Assembly (NCBI GenBank): GCA_964459985.1
Contig: CAYWOS010000002.1
Location: forward strand, 1 to 64,000
DNA length: 64,000 nt
Direction of reading: 5' to 3'
Source: CAYWOS01 sp964459985
Lineage (GTDB): Bacteria > Bacillota > Clostridia > Christensenellales > Aristaeellaceae
Shown here: in pieces, positions 23,301 through 32,841 of the stretch
How positions within the stretch are numbered: position 1 is the first letter of the stretch
Layout of the letters: each line of letters starts with the position of its first letter
Translations under genes and position numbers: made by a program
The notes under the pieces: generated by a model
Database searches by the model: none
Told to the model about the DNA's origin: nothing
The model's input: only the letters and a program-made list of their open reading frames with translations

Positions 23301-24224
23301 ATGAAAACGAAACGGACGAGATACCTTGCCGCCGCGATGACGGCGATCTGCCTGATCCTATGCGCGGGAGGCGCGCGCGCGGCGGAGACTGATTCGGGCA
23401 ATCTCCGCGCCGGCAGCGATACGTCCGACACTATCAGCGATCCGGGCGCGGCGGACGGCGCGGCGTGCGACCACGAACGCCTCGTCTACGAGCTGGTCTG
23501 GGCGGACGAGTTCGATTACGAGGGCGCGCCCGATCCGTCCAAATGGGGCTACGATACGGGCGGCGGCGGCTGGGGCAACAACGAGCTGCAATACTACACC
23601 AACGGCGCGAACGCGAGCGTGTCGGACGGCGTATTGACCATCGAGCTGCGCGCCGAAGCAAGGGGCGGGCGAAAGTATACCTCCTCGCGGCTCGTCACGC
23701 GCGGCAAGGGCGACTGGCTGTACGGCAGGTTTGAGATTCGCGCGCGGCTGCCCAAAGGACGCGGCACGTGGCCGGCGATCTGGATGCTGCCGACGTCCCG
23801 CGCGTACGGCGAGTGGCCGGCGTCGGGCGAAATCGACATCATGGAGCACGTCGGCGTCGTGCAGGACGAGATTTCGGCGTCCGTTCACACCAAGGCGTTC
23901 AATCATATGATCGGCACGCAGAAAACGGCGGCGCGGCGGCTGCCGGGCGTCAGCGAGGAATTCCACGTGTACGCGCTCGAATGGCTGCCCGATCGGCTGA
24001 TCGTGTCGGTGGACGGCAAAACGCTGTTCACCTACGACCCGGCGAGATACGGCGCGGCGTACGGTCCCGATGAATGGCCGTTTGACAAGCGGATGCATTT
24101 GCTCATCAATATCGCCTACGGCGGCAGCTGGGGCGGCATGCGCGGCGTGGACGACGCCTGCCTGCCGCAGACGATGGCGGTCGATTACGTGCGCGTTTAT
24201 CAAAGCAAGGAGATAAGTCCATGA
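23301..24224 (+). CDS. Secreted GH16 endo-beta-1,3(4)-glucanase (laminarinase-like)
   Basis: 307 residues. A signal peptide (MKTKRTRYLAAAMTAICLIL, then CAGGARA-AE) is followed by a disordered stretch and one GH16 domain from about residue 62. The catalytic motif GEIDIMEH gives nucleophile Glu177, Asp179 and acid/base Glu182; WADEFDYEG, GWGNNELQYYT and GTWPAIWMLP are typical of laminarinases. It hydrolyses internal beta-1,3 (or mixed-linkage) glucan bonds outside the cell. The ATG at 23301 has GGGAG seven bases upstream and starts the signal peptide; the frame is open further 5'. Its stop overlaps the phosphorylase ATG (ATGA). Confidence 0.92.
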   Translation: MKTKRTRYLAAAMTAICLILCAGGARAAETDSGNLRAGSDTSDTISDPGAADGAACDHERLVYELVWADEFDYEGAPDPSKWGYDTGGGGWGNNELQYYTNGANASVSDGVLTIELRAEARGGRKYTSSRLVTRGKGDWLYGRFEIRARLPKGRGTWPAIWMLPTSRAYGEWPASGEIDIMEHVGVVQDEISASVHTKAFNHMIGTQKTAARRLPGVSEEFHVYALEWLPDRLIVSVDGKTLFTYDPARYGAAYGPDEWPFDKRMHLLINIAYGGSWGGMRGVDDACLPQTMAVDYVRVYQSKEISP

Positions 24225-27200
24225 AACAGACAACGCAGGCATCGCGCTTTTCGCTGGCGGACGGGCGCGTCCGCATCGCCGATTTCGATCGGGCGGCTCC
24301 CTTCACGAGCTTCCTGCCCGGGCTGTCGGGCGTGCGCGGCATCCCCGTTTGGGCGTACTACTGCAATCGCGGGCAGGCGCTCGAAAGCCTCGGCGTGCAT
24401 CAGAAGGGCGACGCCATGATGGAGTTTCATCCCGCGAATATCGCCTATGAAAAGGTGGCGCAGGAGGGCTTTCGCACCTTTCTCCGCATCGGTGGGCAGG
24501 TATACGAGCCCTTCAGTCCGCTGACGCGCGCAAAGCGCGTCATGGAGATCGATCAAAACGCGTTTTCCATCGCGGAGGAGAACGCCGACATCGGGATCGG
24601 CATGCGCGCGACGTACTGTACGCTGCCCGACGCGCCCGTGGGCGCGCTGATGCGCGGCGTGACGATAACGAATATCTCCGGCCGTCCGCTCGCGCTGGAC
24701 GTGCTGGACGGACTGCCCCGGATCATTCCTTACGGGCTGTCGCTGAACGCCTTCCGCGATATGGCGAACCTGTTCAAAAGCTGGGCGGACGTCGTGAATC
24801 TGGATCGCGGCGCGCCCATGTACATATTGCGTTCCTCGACGAACGATTCGGCGGTCGTCAGCGAGGCGTCGGGCGCGTTTTTCGTCTCTTGCGCCTCGGC
24901 GGGCGAGCTGCTGCCGATATTGTACGACCCCGAGATCGTGTTCGGCGAGGATGTGTCCCTGTCCGTTCCGCGCGTTTTCGAGCGCATGGGACTCGAAGGA
25001 CTGCCCGTTCGCGATCAGTGCGCCGTCAACCGCGTCGCCTGCGGCTTCGCGGCGCTTTCGCGCGCGCTCGCGCCGGGCGAAAGCCTGCGGATCGACGGCT
25101 ATTTCGGTTATACGCCGAGCGCCGAGCTGCTGAACGCGCAGCTTTCGGCGTTCGCTTCGGCGGAGTACGCCGACGACAGACGCCGCCGCGCCGTGGAAAT
25201 CGCCCGCGACATGACGCGCGACGTGGCGGCGAAAACGGCGTTTCCTATGCTGGACGGCTATATCGGGCAAAGCTATCTGGATAACTTTCTGCGCGGCGGG
25301 TACGCCGTGCGCGCCGGCGGGCAGGTGCTGCATCTGTTCTCGCGCAAGCACGGCGATCCCGAGCGTGATTACAACTGGTTCACGCTGGCGGGAGAGCCGT
25401 ACTCGCAGGGCAACGGCAATTTCCGCGATGTCTGCCAGAACAGGCGCGCCGACGTGTCGCTGCATCCGTATGTCGGCGACTGGAACGTGTATTCCTTCTT
25501 CTCGCTCGTGCAGGCGGACGGCTTCAACCCGCTCGAAATCCGCCCCGTGACGTTTCTCCCGCGCGACGAAGCCGCCGTGGACGCGCTGCTCGCGCGCGCG
25601 GCGGGCGCGGGGAGCGGAGCGCTGAAGGCGGTCGTTTCCTCGCCCTTCACGCCCGGCATGGTCGCCGTCGCCGTCGCCAAGGCGGGGCTGAAGCTGAATA
25701 TGGACGGGGATGCGTTCATCGGCGAATTGCTCTCGCTGTGCGAGCCGCGCGTCGAGGCGCGGTTCGGCGAGGGCTATTGGAGCGATCATTTCGACTATCT
25801 GCTGGATCTGATCGAGGATTACCTGCGCGTGTATCCCGAAAACAAGGCTTCGCTCGTCTGCGGACGGAGCGACTACGCCTTCTTTGAAAGCGGCGCGTAC
25901 GTGCGCCCGCTTTGCGAGTGCGCGCAGCAAACGGACAGGGGCGTGCGCGTGTACGACGCGGTGGATTCTTCCCGCGCGAACGCGGACGCCTGCTGGCTGC
26001 GCGACGCGGACGGAGGCGTCGTGCGCACCAATCTTCTGGGCAAATTGCTCACGCTTGTTTTGACGAAGGCGGCGCAGCTCGATCCCGAGGGGCTGGGCGT
26101 CGGTATGACGGGCGGCAAACCCGGCTGGAACGACGCCATGAACGGGCTGCCCGGGCTGTTCGGGAGCGGAATGCCCGAAACGCTCGAGCTCGACCGCCTG
26201 ATTTCCTTCATTCTGTCCCTCGACGGGGGCGAAACGACCGTCCCGCGCGAAATGAACGATCTGATGAACGCGCTGTTTGCCGCGCTTTCGCTGCCCGCGC
26301 CGCTTGCGCGCTGGCGCGCGGCGACGGCGGCGTTTGAAACCTACCGCGCGGCCGTGCGCGGCGGCGTATCGGGCGAAAAGAGCGCGATCGCGCTGTCGGA
26401 CGCGCTGCCCTGCCTGAGCCTGATCAAATCGCGCGTCGGCGAGGGTATCGCGCGCGCGCTCATGATCGGCGGGGGCGTGATGCCGACGTATTTCACTTAT
26501 GAGGTCACGGCCTGCACGCCCGTGACGAACGAATCGGGCGCGCCCAAGATGTCGCCGATGGGCAATCCGCTCGTGATGCCCGTGGCATTCCGCCGCGTGG
26601 ACGCGCCTTTCTTTCTGGAAGGCCCGGCGCGCTACCTCGCCTCGCCCGGGGCGAAGGATGCGCCCGAGGCGGCGGACATGGCGGCGCGCGTGCGCCGCAG
26701 CGGGCTGTACGACGAGGCGCTGAACATGTACCTGACCTCCGAGCCGCTCGACGACATGAGCATGGAATTCGGGCGCGTGCGCGCCTTCACGCCCGGCTGG
26801 CTCGAGCGCGAGAGCGTGTTCGTCCACATGGAATACAAATATCTGCTCGGGCTGCTCAAGGCGGGGCTGTACTGGGCGTTCTACGACGCGGCGATGAAGG
26901 CGCTCGTGCCCTTCCTCGATCCCGACGCGTACGGGCGCAGCACGCTGGAGAACTGCTCCTTCATCGCTTCCTCGCGCAACCCCGACCCGCGCGTGCGCGG
27001 GCGCGGCTTTGTGTCGCGCTTGAGCGGATCGACCGCCGAAATGCTCTCGATCTGGCAGAAAATGACGCTGGGCGAGGGCGGGTACGAAGCGCGCGGCGAT
27101 CGGGTCGTTTTCCGCTTCGCGCCCGTGCTCGCGGGCGAATTGTTCGACGAAAAGGGCGAACTATCCTTTACCCTGCACAGCCGCTGCCGGATTGTTTATC

Positions 27201-27364
27201 ACAATCCCTCGCGCCGCGATACCTTCGGCGAGGGCGGTGTCAGGCCGATCTTGACAAGCTATGATATGATGGATGGGCATGCGGATATCGCGGGCGATAC
27301 GATGCCGGACGGCGCCGCGCTCCGCGAGGGACGCGTCGCCCGCGTCGATGTGACGCTCGCCTGA
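24221..27364 (+). CDS. Probable GH161 beta-1,3-glucan/oligosaccharide phosphorylase
   Basis: 1047 residues, no signal peptide, so cytosolic. The opening FTSFLPGLSGVRGIPVWAYY and the segments MEFHPANIAYEKVAQEGFRTF, ISGRPLALDVLDGLPRIIPYG and KPGWNDAMNGLPGLFG match large proteins often called cellobiose phosphorylases, now placed in GH161 near GH94. The candidate catalytic Asp is about residue 638 in GWND. GH161 enzymes phosphorolyse beta-1,3-glucans to glucose-1-phosphate; the laminarinase immediately upstream fits that substrate. AAGGAG precedes the ATG at 24221. The GH161 assignment rests on remembered similarity plus context; a GH94-like specificity cannot be excluded. Confidence 0.78.
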   Translation: MKQTTQASRFSLADGRVRIADFDRAAPFTSFLPGLSGVRGIPVWAYYCNRGQALESLGVHQKGDAMMEFHPANIAYEKVAQEGFRTFLRIGGQVYEPFSPLTRAKRVMEIDQNAFSIAEENADIGIGMRATYCTLPDAPVGALMRGVTITNISGRPLALDVLDGLPRIIPYGLSLNAFRDMANLFKSWADVVNLDRGAPMYILRSSTNDSAVVSEASGAFFVSCASAGELLPILYDPEIVFGEDVSLSVPRVFERMGLEGLPVRDQCAVNRVACGFAALSRALAPGESLRIDGYFGYTPSAELLNAQLSAFASAEYADDRRRRAVEIARDMTRDVAAKTAFPMLDGYIGQSYLDNFLRGGYAVRAGGQVLHLFSRKHGDPERDYNWFTLAGEPYSQGNGNFRDVCQNRRADVSLHPYVGDWNVYSFFSLVQADGFNPLEIRPVTFLPRDEAAVDALLARAAGAGSGALKAVVSSPFTPGMVAVAVAKAGLKLNMDGDAFIGELLSLCEPRVEARFGEGYWSDHFDYLLDLIEDYLRVYPENKASLVCGRSDYAFFESGAYVRPLCECAQQTDRGVRVYDAVDSSRANADACWLRDADGGVVRTNLLGKLLTLVLTKAAQLDPEGLGVGMTGGKPGWNDAMNGLPGLFGSGMPETLELDRLISFILSLDGGETTVPREMNDLMNALFAALSLPAPLARWRAATAAFETYRAAVRGGVSGEKSAIALSDALPCLSLIKSRVGEGIARALMIGGGVMPTYFTYEVTACTPVTNESGAPKMSPMGNPLVMPVAFRRVDAPFFLEGPARYLASPGAKDAPEAADMAARVRRSGLYDEALNMYLTSEPLDDMSMEFGRVRAFTPGWLERESVFVHMEYKYLLGLLKAGLYWAFYDAAMKALVPFLDPDAYGRSTLENCSFIASSRNPDPRVRGRGFVSRLSGSTAEMLSIWQKMTLGEGGYEARGDRVVFRFAPVLAGELFDEKGELSFTLHSRCRIVYHNPSRRDTFGEGGVRPILTSYDMMDGHADIAGDTMPDGAALREGRVARVDVTLA

Positions 27365-27389
27365 TCACGCGGAACGGAGACGTAAGTTT

Positions 27390-28415
27390 ATGAGCACGAA
27401 AAAGGGGCCGGCCGTTATCACCATCAAGGAAGTCGCCGCCGAGGCGGGCGTCGCTATATCGACCGTTTCCAAGGTGCTGAACGGCGTGCAGACGGTGCGC
27501 CCCGACACGCGCGCGGCGGTGGAAAAAGCGATGGAACGCCTCAACTATATCCCCAACGCCAACGCGCGCTCGCTCAAAGGCAGGCGTACGGACGTGGCGG
27601 GGCTGTTCCTGTCGAGCATACAGGGCGACTTTTTTTCGGCGCTCGCGCAGGCCGTTCATCTCCGGTGCCGCGCGGAAGGATATCAGCTCAATATCTACGT
27701 CAGCAGTGAAAACGTCAGCGAGGAAATCGCCGGTATGATGCTGTCCTCGGGCGTGTCGGGCGCCATCGTGTTCAACGAGGCGCTGACGCCGGGCGACGCG
27801 CGCCGCATCCGCGACAGCGGGATGCCGATGGTGTTCATCGACCGCGAAGACGCCGACCGCGCGTTGTCCAGCGTTGTGATTGACAACTACGCCGGCGCGG
27901 CGCTCGCCATGAACTACCTGATCCGTCAGGGACACCGGCGCATCGGTTATATGCACGGTTTGCAGGGCTACGACGACGCGCGGCGCTTTCAGGCGTATCT
28001 GGACGTCATGCGCGTCCATCGTCTGCCGGTGAACGGGCAATGGGTTTTGCAGGGCTGCTTCGAGGAGGCGATCGCCTACGGCGAGGCGCGCAGGCTGTTC
28101 GTCAACGGCACGCCGCTCCCCGACGCCCTTTTCTGCGCCAACGACGAAATGGCGTGGGGCGTGATCCGCGCGCTGCGCGATTCGGGCGTGCGCGTGCCCG
28201 AAACGGTCAGCGTGATCGGGTTTGACGATATGCCGCGCGCCGCGCATTTTATCCCCGCGCTCACCACGGTGCGCAGTCCCGTGACGGAATTGGGACGCCG
28301 GAGCGCCTGCGAATTGTTCCGCCTGATCGCCGATCCCGACGGCGCCGAGGGCGAAGTCGCCAAGCTCGAGCCGACGCTGATCACGCGCGACTCGTGCGGC
28401 CTTTTGCTGGACTGA
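27390..28415 (+). CDS. LacI family transcriptional regulator
   Basis: 341 residues. The N-terminal HTH (TIKEVAAEAGVAISTVSKVL, then NGVQTVRPDTR) is canonical, with the hinge helix near NANARSLKG. A periplasmic-binding-protein-like effector domain follows with GVSGAIVFNE, DNYAGAALAMNYLIRQGHRRIGY and PDALFCANDEMAWGV. It probably controls the laminarinase-phosphorylase operon in which it is the third gene; two palindromes upstream of that operon are candidate operators. The effector is unknown, perhaps a laminari-oligosaccharide. GGAG ten bases before the ATG; 25 bases separate it from the phosphorylase. Confidence 0.93.
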   Translation: MSTKKGPAVITIKEVAAEAGVAISTVSKVLNGVQTVRPDTRAAVEKAMERLNYIPNANARSLKGRRTDVAGLFLSSIQGDFFSALAQAVHLRCRAEGYQLNIYVSSENVSEEIAGMMLSSGVSGAIVFNEALTPGDARRIRDSGMPMVFIDREDADRALSSVVIDNYAGAALAMNYLIRQGHRRIGYMHGLQGYDDARRFQAYLDVMRVHRLPVNGQWVLQGCFEEAIAYGEARRLFVNGTPLPDALFCANDEMAWGVIRALRDSGVRVPETVSVIGFDDMPRAAHFIPALTTVRSPVTELGRRSACELFRLIADPDGAEGEVAKLEPTLITRDSCGLLLD

Positions 28416-28496
28416 ACGCGCGTCCGCGCGCGAACGCTCGGCGCAGCGCCGCGCTTCCTTCTTTGATCGTTCCATATCGTTCGTGCCGCGCGATAT

Positions 28497-28542
28497 AAAA
28501 AGCGCCGTCCGCACCGTTTTATCGGCGCGGACGGCGCTTTGC
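28497..28542. terminator. Bidirectional terminator between lacI-type and ABC ATPase genes
   Basis: AAAGCGCCGTCCGC (28499-28512) pairs perfectly with GCGGACGGCGCTTT (28527-28540). A and T runs flank both sides, so it can stop both convergent transcripts. Confidence 0.88.
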
Positions 28543-28553
28543 GAAACGGGCGT

Positions 28554-29663
28554 TTACTGCATTTGCAGCGCGCCCATCGCGGCCTTGTCGCCGCTTTGTT
28601 TGTCAAAGAGAATCACGCCGTTTCCCGTGAAGCGGAAGCGCACGGTGCTGTCGGCGGGGTAATCGACGCCGCCGAACACGACCGAGGTGATCTGCGTGTC
28701 GCCCGCGAGCAGTTTGACCGTCGTTTCCATGCCGGCGGGCAGCGTCGAATACACGGTCGCTTCGGTCGTCCCGGCGTCGTCGATCACGACGTGCTCGGGG
28801 CGCACGCCCACGATGACCTCCTCGCCGCCCAGCGCGATCGGCGAATCGGAAACGAACGTCGCCTGCATCCCGCCGAAATCAATCTTTGCCGTATGGCCGT
28901 CCGCTTTCGCCTTGCCCTCGATGAAATTCATGGTCGGATTGCCCATGAAATCGGCGACGAACAGGTTGGCGGGCTTGAAATACATTTCAAGCGGCGGCGC
29001 GTACTGCTGCAATACGCCGGCGTTCATGATGCACACCTTGGTGGACAGCGTCATCGCCTCCAATTGATCGTGCGTGACGTAGACGAAGGTCGAATCGGTG
29101 TCCTTGTGCAGGCGCTTGAGCTCGGCGCGCATTTCCATGCGCAGCTTGGCGTCGAGGTTGGAAAGCGGCTCGTCCATGAAGAGCACCTTGGGTCCGGGCG
29201 CGAGCGTGCGCGCGATGGCGACGCGCTGCTGCTGGCCGCCCGAAAGCTCGCTGGGATAACGCTTTTCAAACGGCTCGATCTTGAGCATGTTGAGCAATTC
29301 GCCGACGCGCGCGCGGATGCGGTCCTTGTCCCATTTGAGGTTTTCCAGCCCGAACGCGATGTTCTGATACACCGTCATGTGCGGCCACAGCGCGTAATTC
29401 TGGAACAGGAAGCCCACGTCGCGCTTGTTGGGCGGGATATTGATTCCCTTGTCGGCGTCGAACACCGTCGCGCCGTCGATGGTGATGACGCCCTCGGTGG
29501 GCGTTTCCAGCCCGGCGATCATGCGCAGCGTCGTCGTTTTGCCGCAGCCTGACGGCCCCAAAAGCGTGATGAAGGAGTTGCTGTCGATCGTGAGGTTCAG
29601 TTGATCGACGGCGACGAATTTTCCGAAGCGTTTGGTGACGTTTTTCAGTGTGATTTCCGGCAT
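28554..29663 (-). CDS. ABC transporter ATP-binding protein, MsmX/UgpC/AfuC type
   Basis: 369 residues. Walker A GPSGCGKTT (about 36-44), Q-loop VGFLFQNYALWPH, signature LSGGQQQR, Walker B VLFMDEP and switch histidine in YVTHDQ are intact. The C-terminal third is a TOBE-type regulatory domain. It is the last gene of the importer operon, three bases after the fused permease, with AGGAGG before its ATG. The NLFVADFMGNPTMNF segment is typical of multipurpose sugar ATPases (MsmX group). As the only ATPase gene in a window with three further permease pairs, it may energise those too; that is inference. Confidence 0.93.
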   Translation of the reverse strand: MPEITLKNVTKRFGKFVAVDQLNLTIDSNSFITLLGPSGCGKTTTLRMIAGLETPTEGVITIDGATVFDADKGINIPPNKRDVGFLFQNYALWPHMTVYQNIAFGLENLKWDKDRIRARVGELLNMLKIEPFEKRYPSELSGGQQQRVAIARTLAPGPKVLFMDEPLSNLDAKLRMEMRAELKRLHKDTDSTFVYVTHDQLEAMTLSTKVCIMNAGVLQQYAPPLEMYFKPANLFVADFMGNPTMNFIEGKAKADGHTAKIDFGGMQATFVSDSPIALGGEEVIVGVRPEHVVIDDAGTTEATVYSTLPAGMETTVKLLAGDTQITSVVFGGVDYPADSTVRFRFTGNGVILFDKQSGDKAAMGALQMQ

Positions 29664-29666
29664 GGT

Positions 29667-31517
29667 TCAACCTCCTACGCCCTTATCGATCGACGCGCCC
29701 GTCAGTTTGTTCACGGTGAAATTGACGATCAGCACCACGATGATGATGAGTAAATTGATCGCGTTGCCGAACTGCGCCCAGCCCTTCTCGGAATACTGCA
29801 TGAGCATCGTGGTGAGGATCGTGTTGCTGGTTGGCACGAGCAGCACGAACAGCGAAAGCTCGCGCATACAGGACACCATTGGCAGCATATACCCCGAGAG
29901 GAAGCTCGACTTCTGGATGGGGAAGATCACGCGCGTCATGCGCTTCCACCACGGCACGCCCGTGATGAGCGCCGCTTCCTCGATTTCGCCCGACAATTGC
30001 AGCATGGCGTTGACGCCCGAGCGCGAGGCGAAGGGCAGGTATTTGACGGCGCCGACCAGCGCCAGCAGCGCGAAGCCGCGCATCCACGTGATGCGCGTGG
30101 ACATGGCGAGATAGATCGCGCCGAACGCCAGCGACGGCATGAGGTAGGGGAAGAAGGAGAGGTTGTTGACCGCCGTGGCGAGCTTGCTGCCGCGCTTTTT
30201 GGCGATGCCGTAGCCCACCAGTATGCCGCTCGTGCCCGCGACCAGCGAGCAGGTGACGGCGAGCAGCAGGCTGTATCCCAGCGCCTTCCACACCTTGCCG
30301 GACAACAGGATGCCCGTGCTGTCGCCCTGATCGAGATAGGTGAGGTTGCTGCCGATCCAGAAATCAAGCGTCATGTTGCCGGGCGAGTAATCGCCCGATT
30401 TGATGATGACCGATTCGAGCGCGAAGGTGCAAAGCGGCACGACGGCGACCAGCACCAGCACCGTCACCAGCGCGATGGCGATCGGACGGTTGGCTTTCTT
30501 GAGATTGATGAGCGATATCTGCGAGGATTTGCCCGTGACCGTGGTAAAGGATTTGCGCGAGCCGGTCACTTTCTGGTTGAGCGCCAGTATGCCGACGCCG
30601 AACAGGATCATCACGGCGGCGATGATGTACGCCTGCCCGCTGTAAGTGTCCATCAGCGATTTCATCTTGGTGGACAGCACGTAATAGCGCACGGGCGAGC
30701 CGAGGAATACCGGTACGGCGTAGGCGCTCATGCTGCTGGCGAACACGAGCAGCAGCGTCGACAGCATGGCGGGCAGCACGATGGGCAGGGTGATCCGCCC
30801 GATAATGCGCATGCGCGGCGTTTTGAGGATGGTCGCCGCCTCCTCGAGGTTGGCGTCCATGTTGCGCAGGATGCCGCCGATCAGGATATAGGCGAACGGC
30901 GCGTAATGCAGCCCCAGCACGAGACTGATGGGGAAATAGCCGTACACGAACCACTCGGGCATGTAGACGCCGAAGACCGCCGCCATGATGCCGTTGGAGG
31001 TGCCCGCGCCGATATTCACGTTTTTAAAGAATGTCTGCCAGAAAAGCGCGAGCGTCCAAGACGGCATGATGTAGGGGAACACGAACACCGTCGAAACGAA
31101 CTTTTTGTAGCGGATATTGGTGCGCGTCACAAGCCACGCCACCGCGCCGCCGAACAGAATGGCGATGCAGGAGGAGGTCATCGACACGGCGAGCGTGTTC
31201 AGAAGCGGTTCGTAAAACTGAATCCAGCTGTTGGATTTCGTGACGCCCGCCGCGCCGCCGTCGTTCAGGGTGAACAGCAGGCGCGTGAAATGATACAGCG
31301 TGGTATCGCCTCTGCGCAGCCCGAGAGAGCGCACGGCGCTCGCCTCGCGCCCCGAGTGCACCGTGACCGTTTCCAGAAACAGCGTCAGCAGGGGATACAG
31401 CGTCAGGAAGCACAGCGCGGCGAGGAAGATCAGCAGGATGACGTTCGCGGGTTTGCTCAAATAGGCGCGCAGCCTGCCCATCGAGCGCCTGAAATGCGGC
31501 TTTGCGGCGCGTTGCAT
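29667..31517 (-). CDS. Fused two-domain ABC permease (AfuB/FbpB-like)
   Basis: 616 residues with two binding-protein-dependent permease halves joined in one chain, about residues 30-320 and 345-610. Coupling motifs appear in each: EEAATILKTPRMRIIGRITLP in the first and EEAALITGVPWWKRMTRVIF in the second. This layout belongs to the ferric-iron, 2-aminoethylphosphonate and hexose-phosphate (AfuB) families, not to the MalFG sugar permeases elsewhere here. With an isomerase and a DeoR regulator in the operon, a phosphorylated sugar is a reasonable guess as substrate. The ATG at 31517 has a GGGGG ribosome site about 12 bases upstream. Confidence 0.9.
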   Translation of the reverse strand: MQRAAKPHFRRSMGRLRAYLSKPANVILLIFLAALCFLTLYPLLTLFLETVTVHSGREASAVRSLGLRRGDTTLYHFTRLLFTLNDGGAAGVTKSNSWIQFYEPLLNTLAVSMTSSCIAILFGGAVAWLVTRTNIRYKKFVSTVFVFPYIMPSWTLALFWQTFFKNVNIGAGTSNGIMAAVFGVYMPEWFVYGYFPISLVLGLHYAPFAYILIGGILRNMDANLEEAATILKTPRMRIIGRITLPIVLPAMLSTLLLVFASSMSAYAVPVFLGSPVRYYVLSTKMKSLMDTYSGQAYIIAAVMILFGVGILALNQKVTGSRKSFTTVTGKSSQISLINLKKANRPIAIALVTVLVLVAVVPLCTFALESVIIKSGDYSPGNMTLDFWIGSNLTYLDQGDSTGILLSGKVWKALGYSLLLAVTCSLVAGTSGILVGYGIAKKRGSKLATAVNNLSFFPYLMPSLAFGAIYLAMSTRITWMRGFALLALVGAVKYLPFASRSGVNAMLQLSGEIEEAALITGVPWWKRMTRVIFPIQKSSFLSGYMLPMVSCMRELSLFVLLVPTSNTILTTMLMQYSEKGWAQFGNAINLLIIIVVLIVNFTVNKLTGASIDKGVGG

Positions 31518-31577
31518 GGCGGGATCAAGCCCCCTTATCGCGTATTCGTCGGGAAGGGCGTATTCCTTTGTACAAGA

Positions 31578-31608
31578 GCGGCGAAGCGGGGTGTATCCGC
31601 TTCGCCGC
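31578..31608. terminator. Intercistronic hairpin after a solute-binding protein gene
   Basis: GCGGCGAAGCGG and CCGCTTCGCCGC form a perfect 12-base-pair stem between the binding protein and permease genes; there is no long T run. It probably protects binding-protein mRNA and reduces downstream expression. Confidence 0.65.
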
Positions 31609-31622
31609 GACGGGGAATCCGA

Positions 31623-32768
31623 TTATTGCAGATGCTTGAGCACGAAGGTCGAGGCGTCCTCGTAATGGTTCAGGATGAACTCGGCGTCCTCGGCGACGAG
31701 CGTTTCCTTCCAGATATCGATACCCAGATCGCCCTCGTTGGGCGTGATGGCGCTGCTGGTGGAGTACGCGCCGATGCTCTTGCCCCACGGCTTAAAGCCG
31801 TCCGCGCCCATCAGGTATTCGATGAACAGCATGGCGGTGTAGGGACGCGTCGCGCCCGCCGATACCAGCGCGTACATGGGATACATGAAGCCCGAGAACG
31901 GCTCGATGGCATAGCCGTTCGCCGTGGCGTCGTACTGGCCGACGGTGAGGTTGTCGGTGAGCACCGAGGAGGAGCGCAGCTTGCTGAGCACGAACAGGCC
32001 GATCTTGCCCTGCGCGGTTTCTTGGCTGATTTCCTCGGCGATGGTGGTGTCGGAGGACTGGAAGGTGCAGTTGCCGAGGAACTCGGCGATCCATTTGTAG
32101 CCGGCGTTCTTGTACTCGCCCAGCTCGATGTCCTTGCCCGCCCACGCCTTGTAGGCTTCGGCGAGCTTGCCCGACCATTCGTCGCTCGTCAGCATAACCA
32201 AGAAGTTCATGTTGACCTGCTCGGATTCGGGATTCTTAAAGATGATGTTGCCCTTCATCTTTTCGTCGGTCAGTTCCCACACGTTCTTGATGGCGGGGAC
32301 GTTCTCGCCCTTGTTGTTGTAGATGAAGAGCTTGTTGATGTACTGCTGGACGAGCGGCGCGCGGTCGCTTTCGCCGATGGTGTCGGCGACCGAGGCGGGC
32401 ACGTAATTGATCAGATAGCCGTCCTCGACGCGCGGGGTCAGCGCCGCGCCGTCCTGAATCATCACCATGTCGGCGCCCTTCGCCTTGCCGTCGATCTCGA
32501 TCTCGAGCTTGGTGTAGATTTCGGCGTCCTTGAGGTTGCTGCTTTCAAAGGGGATGTTGTACAGCGCGGAGAACGCCTCGGCGGCGGTGGTGATGCGGCT
32601 GGTATTGCCGTACACGATGAAAGTGCCTTCTTCCTTGAGGGCGAGGGCGACCAATTCGTCATGGGACAGAGCGGCGGCGTCCGCGACGGTCGCGGCGACG
32701 TCCGCCAGCGCGGGAATCGCGGCGCAAAGCATGACGGCGGCCAGCATCAGGGCGAGCAGTTTTTTCAT
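31623..32768 (-). CDS. ABC solute-binding protein, Fbp/AfuA-like
   Basis: 381 residues. The signal peptide MKKLLALMLAAVMLCAAIPA-LA-D has a cysteine preceded by Leu, so no lipobox. The mature N-terminus FIVYGNTSRITTAAEAF and the GADMVMIQDGAAL segment are typical of the ferric-ion/hexose-phosphate/phosphonate binding-protein group. The ATG at 32768 is chosen because AAGGAGG lies nine bases before it and the signal peptide starts there. It is third in the operon (DeoR, isomerase, this protein, fused permease, ATPase). Substrate unknown; AfuA-like sugar-phosphate binding is a context-based guess. Confidence 0.87.
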   Translation of the reverse strand: MKKLLALMLAAVMLCAAIPALADVAATVADAAALSHDELVALALKEEGTFIVYGNTSRITTAAEAFSALYNIPFESSNLKDAEIYTKLEIEIDGKAKGADMVMIQDGAALTPRVEDGYLINYVPASVADTIGESDRAPLVQQYINKLFIYNNKGENVPAIKNVWELTDEKMKGNIIFKNPESEQVNMNFLVMLTSDEWSGKLAEAYKAWAGKDIELGEYKNAGYKWIAEFLGNCTFQSSDTTIAEEISQETAQGKIGLFVLSKLRSSSVLTDNLTVGQYDATANGYAIEPFSGFMYPMYALVSAGATRPYTAMLFIEYLMGADGFKPWGKSIGAYSTSSAITPNEGDLGIDIWKETLVAEDAEFILNHYEDASTFVLKHLQ

Positions 32769-32841
32769 GGGTAGGTTCCTCCTTACGAGATGATTTATGA
32801 TTGACGTCGGCGCGGGCATACACCGTCCCGCGACGAACAAG

